Source: Ruminococcus sp.
Lineage (GTDB): Bacteria > Bacillota > Clostridia > Oscillospirales > Ruminococcaceae
Reading direction: 5' to 3'
Length of the DNA stretch: 35,377 bases
Assembly (NCBI RefSeq): GCF_017464355.1
Contig: NZ_JAFUAG010000008.1
Location: 1 to 35,377 of the forward strand
Below the pieces are notes generated by a model, which saw only the letters and a program-made list of their open reading frames with translations, was not told the origin of the DNA and did not search any database. The translations under genes and the position numbers were made by a program. Below, in pieces: positions 7,647-15,008 of this stretch (the first letter of the stretch is position 1; each line of letters starts with the position of its first letter).

Positions 7647-8128
7647 CTGCCCGCCCCCTTGTAGTAGCTGTCAACGTAGATGAACTCTATCTCGTCCCCC
7701 GAAAGGGGCTTGTATTCGCCGCAGTTGATATCGGGGGCGGTGCCGTTGACGGTGTATATCCAGCCCGACTCTGCGCCGTAGTCCAGCTCGTAAAGGCCGC
7801 CTATGCCGTCGATGTACACAGCCTTTCCTCCGCTGACATCAAAGGGGATATTTTCGTAGTGCAGCACCCTTGCGGTGATGTCGTAAACGCTTTCCCCCGA
7901 AGCCAGGGCATAGCTGCCTGTCAGCATGGTGCCGTCATCGGGGAGGGCCTTGTCTTTCTTCGCCACCGAGGAGCAGTCTATGGTCAGCTTTACATAGGCC
8001 CCGTCTTCGGAGATCTCAGCGGGGTGGAGGGCATAGTATTCCCCGGGGGTCTTTATGTCGGCGGTGAAAATGAACAGCGCTGCTACCGCCCCGCATACCC
8101 CGAAAAATATCAGGTCTTTTTTCTTCAT
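7643..8128 (-). CDS. Membrane-anchored DUF4430 (transcobalamin-like beta-domain) protein
   Basis: 161 residues: MKKKD then a hydrophobic stretch (7-22) that acts as signal anchor or uncleaved signal peptide, then an extracellular domain. Its second half shows the DUF4430 pattern: VYDITARVLHYENIPFDVS, IDGIGGLYELDYGAESGW, GWIYTVNG (122-129) and LSGDEIEFIYVD. This family is named transcobalamin-like because it resembles the C-terminal beta-domain of transcobalamin and intrinsic factor, which closes over bound cobalamin. No lipobox cysteine is present. It is directly upstream of EcfT (4-nt overlap) and 18 nt after the TgpA-like gene, with GGGGAGGTGA as ribosome binding site. That position suggests it hands ligand to, or helps dock ligand on, the S component. 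Ligand binding is inferred, not shown. Confidence 0.85.
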   Translation of the reverse strand: MKKKDLIFFGVCGAVAALFIFTADIKTPGEYYALHPAEISEDGAYVKLTIDCSSVAKKDKALPDDGTMLTGSYALASGESVYDITARVLHYENIPFDVSGGKAVYIDGIGGLYELDYGAESGWIYTVNGTAPDINCGEYKPLSGDEIEFIYVDSYYKGAGR

Positions 8129-8146
8129 GCCCTCACCTCCCCTGTG

Positions 8147-9970
8147 TCAGTATAGCCCTTTCAGGCGGCGGACAAGGCTTTTGCCCCTGCCCTGTTTTTT
8201 TGAAGCCCTGAGCGCTTCCGCATAGAATTTTTTTGCAGTATCGGCAGACTTTTCATCTGCCCCCCGCCCCGAGAACCGCAGGCTGTCGTAAGCCCGCTGT
8301 GACTCGGCAAAACGCTTTCTCAGCAGACCCTCCGTCTGCCCCGCCAGTTCCTCGGGGGGGAGGTCTTTGTCTGCCCCTGTTACCAGCAGCAGAAGCTCCC
8401 TGCCCTGTCGGTGGGCGGCTGTCAGCGCCTTTTCGGGGGTCTTGCTTTTTCTGTCCAGAGCTCTTGCGGCTGCACGGAAACGTCCTGCCAGCAGTATGCA
8501 GAGCAGTGCCGCAGGCAGTAACAGCAGCCATTTTGCAGAGATATCAGCTTTTTCCTCAGGGCTGCGTATCTCGGCGGCCGTGCGGGGCGGCGCCGCTGCG
8601 TAAATGTAGCTTTCAGCCCCCTCAGCGGAACTTTCGCCGCCCTTGTCGGAAACACCCTCGGGCAGCAGGGGAGAAGCGCTGACGTATTCAGGCCGTGTTT
8701 CAAAAACCACCCAGCCTGCGCCGTCGATGTATACCTCTGCCCAGCTGCGGCGCTGACCCACTTTCAGGTCGGTGACACCGCCTGCGGGCACCGCCTTGAA
8801 GTATACCCCCTTTACTTCTCTTGCCGCAATGCCGCAGCTGCGGGCCAGGGTGACAGTAAGGGAGGTGCGCTCCTCCTCACTGCCCAGCTTTGCGTTTACC
8901 CCCGACCTGACCGCCGCCAGCTTGCGGTCGAGAGGCTGACTGCCGTCAATGGCAAAGCGCTCCTCCATGGAGCTTTGTTCCTCCGCCGTAAGGGTGCCGT
9001 AGGCCGAGAATACATACTCTCGGTACAGGGCTTCGCAGTCAAGGTAATCTCCCGCTGTCAGCCTGCCCATAAGTGCGAAGACGTTCTCGTCCAGCTGCGG
9101 GCAGACGGTGTAGCTTTCCCCTGCAAAGCCGTCGGTGTTTTTGCGGGAGGTCTCCCCCGAGCAGACATTCTGCGGGGTAAAGCCACGGGGGGCGGTGACA
9201 GCCGTCCTTTCAAGGTCACTGCCTGCGGCTTCAAGAAAAAGCTCCGTTTGCAGGCGGGGGTCAAAGCCGTGTTCGTAAAGGGCGGCGAAGATACCGCTTG
9301 CCCTCTCATACCCCGACTTCGTCAGGGCAGGGTCTTCATATTCCTCCGCCAGATAAAGGGGCAGACCTGCCGCCGCCTTTACCTCGCCCTTTGCCGCCGC
9401 TGCGGGAGGCTTCAGCCACACCGCAGGCAGTGCCAGCAGCACCGTCAGCACGGAAAGGGGCAAGCCCCGCCATTTGTCCTCACCGAAACAGCACACCGCC
9501 GCCCCCGCAGCTACAAGGGGGCAGAGCAGCATAGGTCTGCCCAAAAGGAAAAAGTCCCCCGCAGCCCCCAGCACCGCCGCCAGCACACAGCAGGCCTTAG
9601 CCCCTGCCGCCGCATATATCCCGCAGGCTATGCCGCAGACGCACAGCAGCACCAGCCATGCCGACTCAGCGCCGCCCGTTACAGGCTCGTAGAGGGCATG
9701 GGCTTTCACCGCCGCCAGGTAGGCAGCCTCATCGGCACAGCGGGCGCATTCGGCCATGAAACGGCCATGGAAGACCACTGCCCCCAGCAGCCCCGCCAGC
9801 CCCGGCACAAAGCCTGCGGCCTTGCCGAAATTATCTGTCAGCAGCCCGAAAAGGGTACAGAAGAACAGGGCTGCCGCTGCTGCGGGCAGTCCTGTGAACA
9901 TATAGACCGCAAGCCCTGTGGCCGCCCCGAAATACAGCGGCGCAGGACGGAGAATATGCTTCTGTTCCAT
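8147..9970 (-). CDS. TgpA-like membrane protein with a degenerate transglutaminase domain
   Basis: 607 residues with the TgpA/DUF3488 plan: about six N-terminal membrane segments (15-185), an extracytoplasmic transglutaminase-like domain (about 330-430), a further membrane helix (WLLLLPAALLCILLAG, about 485-502) and a cytoplasmic DUF4129-like tail. The fold motifs are clear (TLARSCGIAAREVKG, SWAEVYIDGAGW), but aligned to GxCxxFA, AHAW and FDPT the catalytic Cys is Glu365, the His is Arg408 and the Asp is Glu424. All three triad positions are therefore changed and the protein is probably not an active transglutaminase or protease. The ATG at 9970 has AGGAGGAG 5-6 nt upstream. It follows DUF58 and MoxR genes, the usual partners of TgpA, so a scaffolding or assembly role at the membrane is likely. 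Confidence 0.85.
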   Translation of the reverse strand: MEQKHILRPAPLYFGAATGLAVYMFTGLPAAAAALFFCTLFGLLTDNFGKAAGFVPGLAGLLGAVVFHGRFMAECARCADEAAYLAAVKAHALYEPVTGGAESAWLVLLCVCGIACGIYAAAGAKACCVLAAVLGAAGDFFLLGRPMLLCPLVAAGAAVCCFGEDKWRGLPLSVLTVLLALPAVWLKPPAAAAKGEVKAAAGLPLYLAEEYEDPALTKSGYERASGIFAALYEHGFDPRLQTELFLEAAGSDLERTAVTAPRGFTPQNVCSGETSRKNTDGFAGESYTVCPQLDENVFALMGRLTAGDYLDCEALYREYVFSAYGTLTAEEQSSMEERFAIDGSQPLDRKLAAVRSGVNAKLGSEEERTSLTVTLARSCGIAAREVKGVYFKAVPAGGVTDLKVGQRRSWAEVYIDGAGWVVFETRPEYVSASPLLPEGVSDKGGESSAEGAESYIYAAAPPRTAAEIRSPEEKADISAKWLLLLPAALLCILLAGRFRAAARALDRKSKTPEKALTAAHRQGRELLLLVTGADKDLPPEELAGQTEGLLRKRFAESQRAYDSLRFSGRGADEKSADTAKKFYAEALRASKKQGRGKSLVRRLKGLY

Positions 9971-9978
9971 TGCTCCTC

Positions 9979-10893
9979 CTAAAAGTCGATATATGTCACC
10001 CTGTCATCGGAAAGGGTACGGTTTTTCGTGGCTGCAAATATCTGCACATCGTCGCCTGCCTGCCGCAGAAGCTCTGCCAGCAGGCTCTCGCCCTTGTACA
10101 TCTCGGTGTGCAGTATCTGTATGACCGCGTCTTCGGGGGAGATATTTTTCGTAAGCTTCACCCTGTCCCCGCCCTCGGGCAGCGCCAGCCCGAAGGCTAT
10201 GCCCGCAGCGGAAAGCCCCTCTGCCAGCGAGCAAAGAAATTCTGCGGCCGCAGCGGTATCTTCCCCCAGGCCGTAGTCCCCGAAAAGCACCACAGCCCCG
10301 CTTTTTTCGGGAGCATAGGTGTTCAGGTACAGCCTGCCGAAGCGGTGGGTCAGCTTGAAGTTTATGTGCCGCAGCTGCTCGCCCTCAGTGTACTCACGGG
10401 CGCCCTCAAGCTCTTCTTCTCCCGCCGCCCTGTCAAGCACCGCCGTGACCTCTGCCTTGTCGGGCATGACGGTGATGACATCTTCTGCATAACACACAGC
10501 TGTCCGCCTTGTCAGCCCCAAGATATCATAGCGTGAGAACTGCACGAAGCGTATCAGCAGCCTGCCGCAGTCCTTCTGGGCGGGCAGTGCAAGGGTGCGG
10601 TCTTTTTTTATTTCCGTGTCGATGGCACAGCGCTCGCCTGTCAGCAGGTTCTCGCAAAGCACCCGCCCCCGCAGGGTCTTGCTCCCCCCGAAGGTCAGCA
10701 CAGGTGCATGGCCTTTTTTCGGGAAAAGCTCATCATAGCTCACCCTGACCTCAGGCTTGTCCGCCAGGTTCTCCGCCGCCGATACCATGGCAGCCGCCAG
10801 CAGTGCCGCTGACAGATAAAGCCCCGCAGGGGTCACAAAGAACCACAGCCCCAGCCCCGCTGCCGTGAGCAGGGCGAATATCAGCCGCCTCAC
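9979..10893 (-). CDS. DUF58 family membrane-associated protein
   Basis: 304 residues. Two hydrophobic helices at the N-terminus (about 4-20 and 22-40) are followed by a beta-rich part and the DUF58 signature around 165-190, REYTEGEQLRHINFKLTH then FGRLYLNTY, which corresponds to the family pattern with conserved arginine, basic residues and a hydrophobic pair. The C-terminal half resembles a von Willebrand A fold, as in other members. Members are almost always encoded with a MoxR ATPase and often a transglutaminase, thought to act together in assembly or maturation of surface complexes. The GTG start overlaps the MoxR stop as GTGA, so translation is coupled. The next gene starts 8 nt after its stop. 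Confidence 0.88.
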   Translation of the reverse strand: MRRLIFALLTAAGLGLWFFVTPAGLYLSAALLAAAMVSAAENLADKPEVRVSYDELFPKKGHAPVLTFGGSKTLRGRVLCENLLTGERCAIDTEIKKDRTLALPAQKDCGRLLIRFVQFSRYDILGLTRRTAVCYAEDVITVMPDKAEVTAVLDRAAGEEELEGAREYTEGEQLRHINFKLTHRFGRLYLNTYAPEKSGAVVLFGDYGLGEDTAAAAEFLCSLAEGLSAAGIAFGLALPEGGDRVKLTKNISPEDAVIQILHTEMYKGESLLAELLRQAGDDVQIFAATKNRTLSDDRVTYIDF

Positions 10894-11828
10894 AGCCCCT
10901 TGTTGTCAGGGCAGGGGATAGCTTTCAGCAATGCCGAAAGCACCTGCTCTGCGGTCTTGCCTGCGGCTTTAGCCTCACGGGTCAGTACGAGCCTGTGGGC
11001 GCACACAGGCAGAAAGCAGGCGCGTATATCCGAGGGCACCACATAGTCACGGCCGTCAAGGTAAGCCCCCGCCCTTGCTATGCGGCACAGGGCCAGGGCA
11101 CCTCTGGGCGATATGCCCGTTTCGGTGTGGGGGCTGTCGGCTATGGCCTGCCATATGTCGCATACATAGTCGGTCATCTCATCGCTCATGGATACTTTGC
11201 GTATCTCCGCCCTTATCTCTTCAAGCTCCTCCCCGGTGCAGACCTGTTCTGCGCCGTCCAGGGGGTCGGCCTCGGCACGGTCGGCAAGTATGCGTTTAAG
11301 GGACTCCTTGTCGGGCGCACCCAGGTGCAGCTGCACCATAAATCTGTCCAGCTGTGAAAGGGGTATGGCGGAGGTGCCTGCTGCCCCCACGGGGTTCTGG
11401 GTGGCTATCACGGTGAAGCAGCGGGGCAGGTCGTAGGTGATGCCGTCAACGGTAAGCCTGCCCTCCTCCATGGCTTCCAGCAGTGCCGACTGGGTCTTAC
11501 CCGAGGTTCGGTTCAGCTCGTCCGCCAGCAGCAGGTCGGTCATGGCAGCCCCGGGGTGGTATACGAAGCTTTCCTTTGCCTGGTCGTAGGCGGAGTAGCC
11601 GGTTATGTCGGAAGCCACAGTGTCAGGGGTCAGCTGCAGCCTCCTGAACCTGAGCCCCAGGCTTCTCGAAAGAGCCAGCGCCAGGGTGGTCTTGCCTGTG
11701 CCGGGGGCATCCTCCAGCAGGATATGTCCCCCTGCCAGCACAGCAGCTATAAGCATCTCAACAGTATCGTCCTTGCCCACTATGACCCTTGTCAGGTTCT
11801 CACGGAGCTTTGCGGGGATCTCGTTCAT
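10890..11828 (-). CDS. MoxR-type AAA+ ATPase
   Basis: 312 residues with the full MoxR layout: Walker A APGTGKTT (41-48), MoxR-specific LTPDTVASDITGY, Walker B LLLADELNR (99-107), sensor 1 ATQNP (142-146) and the C-terminal lid with GISPRGALALCRIARA. It should be a cytoplasmic ATP-driven chaperone, which in known systems works on partners carrying von Willebrand A domains, here the DUF58 protein encoded next. Its ATG overlaps the stop of the toroid protein gene as ATGA. Position between the secreted capture proteins and the ECF genes suggests it helps assemble this surface complex. All nucleotide-binding motifs are intact. Confidence 0.93.
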   Translation of the reverse strand: MNEIPAKLRENLTRVIVGKDDTVEMLIAAVLAGGHILLEDAPGTGKTTLALALSRSLGLRFRRLQLTPDTVASDITGYSAYDQAKESFVYHPGAAMTDLLLADELNRTSGKTQSALLEAMEEGRLTVDGITYDLPRCFTVIATQNPVGAAGTSAIPLSQLDRFMVQLHLGAPDKESLKRILADRAEADPLDGAEQVCTGEELEEIRAEIRKVSMSDEMTDYVCDIWQAIADSPHTETGISPRGALALCRIARAGAYLDGRDYVVPSDIRACFLPVCAHRLVLTREAKAAGKTAEQVLSALLKAIPCPDNKGL

Positions 11829-12994
11829 TCTTTATTTTCCTTTCTTCTGCGTAGGATAATGCCTGCGGCCACCGCCCCCACGCTGCATACCAGTATGGAT
11901 ACCACCAGTGCGGTCTTGGTGGCCTTGCTCTCATGCTTTATGGGCGAGGGCATGACATTCTCACGGGGCATGGTCAGGTTGACCTCCTTGGCGGCCGCCG
12001 CTTCTTCAAGGGTGCAGGCGGTCGGTGCGGCGGGGGGGCCGCTGTTCATATCGAAGACCCCTCGCTCGCCGTTCCTAAGCCTTTCGAGGCTGCACAGTGC
12101 TATGAGCGCCTGGGCAGAAGCCATCTCGCTGCTGCCGCTGTCTTTCTCGTGGGAAAAGCCGCCGTCATCGTTTGCGTAGGCTATGAGGTCATCTGTGAGC
12201 CCCTCAAAGCGGCTGTCCTCGTCGGGGTCTTTGCCCAGACAGCACAGGGCGCAGACTATCTGCGAGAGCGTTTCGCAGGTATTGCCCCTGTTTCCCGCCA
12301 GATAATCCAAAGCCCTTTCTGCCGCCGCGGAAACTTCCTCGCTGCCCCGATAGGGCGCCAGTGCCTGCAGCACCATGGCAGTCAGGTCGGGGTCGCTCCT
12401 GCCTGCGCTCTCCTCTATGGAAAATCCCCCGTCCCCGTTCTGGGACTCCAGTATATGCCGCACAATGTCCGTTCGGCTGAGCTCTGCGCTCTCAGGGACC
12501 TTCCAGTCGCAGCTGTCAATGGCAATGAGCGCCCACACCCACCCGTTGAGCCCCTGCCTGCCCAGGTCTTCGCCGCGGCTGTATACCCCGTCTGTCAGCA
12601 GGTCTATCCCCGAAAGGTCGGTGGGGTCAGCCCCAAGACATACAGCTGTCAGGGCGGCACGGTGCCATTCGGTGGCCTTTGTGCGGTCAAGTCCGCCCTC
12701 GTAGGTGTATTTTTCATCTATGCATTTTTTCCAGTGGTTGTAATATTCCGCCGTGCTGTCCTCAAACCCGAAGCGCACAGCGCCTATCACCAGCCAGTCC
12801 GAGCTGTCCTCGGCGGCATTGTCGGCTATCTTCCCCGAGAACAGGCTGTCGCCCTCTTTTATGCCGTTTGCCGCCTTTTCATAGGTGATTATGCCCCGCG
12901 CATAGCCCTCGGCCTGTTCGCTGCTCAGCGCCTGCGCCCCCATAGGCATACCCAGCATGACCGCCGCTGTCACCAGTGCTGTCAGCTTTTTCAT
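11825..12994 (-). CDS. Secreted alpha/alpha-toroid (prenyltransferase-repeat type) protein with C-terminal membrane anchor
   Basis: 389 residues. An N-terminal signal peptide (about 1-22, ending GAQA) is followed by repeated helical hairpins carrying the signature of prenyltransferase/squalene-cyclase repeats: GWVWALIAIDS, ESQNGDGGFSI, DPDLTAMVLQALAPY, NDDGGFSHE and ASAQALIALCSL. After a linker there is a C-terminal membrane helix (about 357-379) and a basic tail RRRKENKE, so it is a surface protein anchored at its C-terminus. No cyclase catalytic DxDD-type motif is seen. This barrel fold also forms the N-terminal domain of transcobalamin and intrinsic factor, and DUF4430 proteins lie on either side in the operon. 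Ligand binding, not terpene chemistry, is therefore the better guess. It overlaps both neighbours by 4 nt. Confidence 0.82.
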   Translation of the reverse strand: MKKLTALVTAAVMLGMPMGAQALSSEQAEGYARGIITYEKAANGIKEGDSLFSGKIADNAAEDSSDWLVIGAVRFGFEDSTAEYYNHWKKCIDEKYTYEGGLDRTKATEWHRAALTAVCLGADPTDLSGIDLLTDGVYSRGEDLGRQGLNGWVWALIAIDSCDWKVPESAELSRTDIVRHILESQNGDGGFSIEESAGRSDPDLTAMVLQALAPYRGSEEVSAAAERALDYLAGNRGNTCETLSQIVCALCCLGKDPDEDSRFEGLTDDLIAYANDDGGFSHEKDSGSSEMASAQALIALCSLERLRNGERGVFDMNSGPPAAPTACTLEEAAAAKEVNLTMPRENVMPSPIKHESKATKTALVVSILVCSVGAVAAGIILRRRKENKE

Positions 12995-14925
12995 TCAATA
13001 TCACTCCCCACATCATTTCCGAAATCCAGCGAAAATCTCAGCTCTATATCTTCACCGTCTGCAAACACCGCCGCAGACATGGCGTAGGAGGGCTTTTTTC
13101 CCCCGCGGCAGTAAAGCCAGCCCGACCCGGGTGTGTAGTCAAATTCTCCCAGCGAATCGGTATCGCTTATGCCGTCAGGTGATATGCCTGCCCTTTCCAG
13201 ATAGGCCAGGGCTTCTTCCGTCAGCCCGCCACCCGCAAAGCAGCCTGCCTTGCTTATCCTTGCAAGATATCTGCTGCTGTCGCTGCCGCGGCTGCTGACC
13301 TCAAAGCCATGCTCCTCCAGGAACCTCACCACCGTGTCAAAGCCCGTTTCGCCCTCCAGCACGGGGAAATCGCTGTCTTCACACAGTACCCCCAGCCCGA
13401 TGACATCTGCCCTGACCAGTATGCTTATCCGCCCGACCTCTTCACCCACATCGGCGCTCTCGCAGAAGATGTTGTAGAAATACTCGCTCTGCCTGCCGAT
13501 GTCGTCTGTCAGCCTGATGTACACGCTGTTGTCCCCGGGGTGCAGCTTAAGCAGATAGCCTGTGCCTGTGCCGTCCTCCCAGCGGTGCCCGCATTCAGCG
13601 CCGCCGCAGGCCACCTGTATGTGTCCCGAATATATCCTGTTGCCGTCACGGTCGGCAGCTTTCAGCGTAAGTGAATAAACGCTGCCTTTCACGGTCATAT
13701 TATCCGTGATGTCTATTTCCTCCAGGCGGGGCAGGCTGTCCTCGTCCATGTCGGGCAGGGCGGTCACGGTGAAGCTCTTTTCTGCCTTGTCAGCGCCGTC
13801 CTTTGCCAGCAGCCTTATGGTGTTGGTGCCCTCTTCCAGCTGTGCGGTGTATTCTCCGCTGCCCCGCAGGGCTTTGCCGTTAAGCTGAACTGTCAGCTTG
13901 GGCGAATTGCCCCCTGCCGCCTGTGCCGTGAAGGTCAGTGTGTCACCGTAAACGGTGCAGTCATCAAGGTCGGTGATGATATCCAGCTCACGCAGGGGTA
14001 TGTAAGTCACCGAGAAATCCAGCTCCCGCCTGCCCGAGGTCAGCCTTATCATGTTCTCGCCCTCGCTGAGGGTCACGGTGTAGCTGCCGCTGCCCGAAAC
14101 GGGGCTGCCGTTCAGATACACCTCCAGCCCGTCATCGCACTCAGCCTTAAAGGTCAAGCTTTCCTCGTAAACATCACGGTCGGTAAGGTCGGTGACTATG
14201 GCGCTCTCTTTGCTCTCAAGATAAACGGTGTAGTCACGGAAAGCCCTGTAGACCTTGTTCTTGCCGTCCTTGTAGGTGCAGCTTACCCTTATGGCGTTTG
14301 CACCCTCTTTCAGCCTGCATTTGCCTGCATAGCCTGTCAGCACCGAGCCGTTGAGCTCCACATCGCAGCGGACGGTCTCAAGGTCCTCCGCCAGCTGTGT
14401 AATGGTGAAAAAGTAGGTGCTTTCGCTGACCGTTTCGCCATCCTTTATGGAGGTGGTGAAGTATTCCCGTTCAGCCTCTCTGCCGTCCCCTATAACAGGG
14501 GAGGGTGTGCCAGCATCGGGTCTTGCCTGTGTTACCGTGGGGGCAGCCTGAGTTTCTTCCTGCTGCACTGCTTCATCGGGGGCAGTGACAGATATGTTCT
14601 GCGGCAAACTGTCAGTTGAGCTTTCTGCCCTTGTATCGGCAGGCTTTTGCGCCGCCGAGGAGCTTTCCGCCCTGCTGCTGTCATCGGTGCGGGAGCTTTC
14701 CTCGTTCTCCTTTTCCGAGCTTTCATCATCGGGCGCAGAGCTTTCCTCCGCCCCTGCAAGACCTGCGGTCAGCTCGGGCAGCTGCGGCTCACGGCTTACT
14801 ATCTCCGCAGCGGCAAGCTCACGGGGAGCATTCCTGTAAAAAGCCGCAGCAAAGCAGGCCCCGCCCGCCGTCATCACGGCAGCGGCAGCCCAGGCTATCA
14901 GTTTCCTGCGGGTGCTTTCTGACAT
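12991..14925 (-). CDS. Membrane-anchored Ig-like repeat protein with C-terminal DUF4430-like domain
   Basis: 644 residues. A signal anchor (about 7-28) is followed by a low-complexity S/E/A-rich spacer (about 50-130) of the kind that crosses cell walls. Then come about four beta-sandwich repeats (about 150-480), seen as recurring patterns such as VYLNGSPVSGSGSYTVTL and SEGENMIRL, and VQLNGKALRGSGEYTAQL and EEGTNTIRLLA. The end (about 500-640) resembles DUF4430, with TVVRFLEEHGFEV, FDYTPGSGWLYCRGGKKP (glycine-tryptophan at about 602-603) and a final GEDIELRFSLD strand. The Ig-like stalk would hold the transcobalamin-like domain away from the membrane. It overlaps the toroid gene by 4 nt. The upstream gene ends 83 nt away with a hairpin between. 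Ribosome binding site is weak (GGGGCGCAGAGCC). Confidence 0.8.
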   Translation of the reverse strand: MSESTRRKLIAWAAAAVMTAGGACFAAAFYRNAPRELAAAEIVSREPQLPELTAGLAGAEESSAPDDESSEKENEESSRTDDSSRAESSSAAQKPADTRAESSTDSLPQNISVTAPDEAVQQEETQAAPTVTQARPDAGTPSPVIGDGREAEREYFTTSIKDGETVSESTYFFTITQLAEDLETVRCDVELNGSVLTGYAGKCRLKEGANAIRVSCTYKDGKNKVYRAFRDYTVYLESKESAIVTDLTDRDVYEESLTFKAECDDGLEVYLNGSPVSGSGSYTVTLSEGENMIRLTSGRRELDFSVTYIPLRELDIITDLDDCTVYGDTLTFTAQAAGGNSPKLTVQLNGKALRGSGEYTAQLEEGTNTIRLLAKDGADKAEKSFTVTALPDMDEDSLPRLEEIDITDNMTVKGSVYSLTLKAADRDGNRIYSGHIQVACGGAECGHRWEDGTGTGYLLKLHPGDNSVYIRLTDDIGRQSEYFYNIFCESADVGEEVGRISILVRADVIGLGVLCEDSDFPVLEGETGFDTVVRFLEEHGFEVSSRGSDSSRYLARISKAGCFAGGGLTEEALAYLERAGISPDGISDTDSLGEFDYTPGSGWLYCRGGKKPSYAMSAAVFADGEDIELRFSLDFGNDVGSDIE

Positions 14926-14952
14926 GGCTCTGCGCCCCTTTATATAGACCTA

Positions 14953-14982
14953 AAGGCAGAACAGGCTGTCCTGTTCTGCCTT
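14953..14982 (-). terminator. Perfect 13-bp hairpin between the dockerin gene and the rest of the operon
   Basis: AAGGCAGAACAGG (14953-14965) pairs perfectly with CCTGTTCTGCCTT (14970-14982) around a 4-nt loop. On the minus strand it is followed by only TTTA, so it is probably a leaky terminator or a 3'-end stabiliser. The next ATG is 27 nt downstream and I see no good promoter between, which suggests read-through expression of the following genes. Confidence 0.7.
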
Positions 14983-15008
14983 GGGTGGTATAGTCGATAC
15001 TTTGTCTG

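Noticed and set aside
8975-9982. 335-codon plus-strand open frame opposite the TgpA-like gene
   Set aside because: High GC content produces long shadow frames here; the minus-strand gene has family motifs, a good ribosome binding site and operon context.
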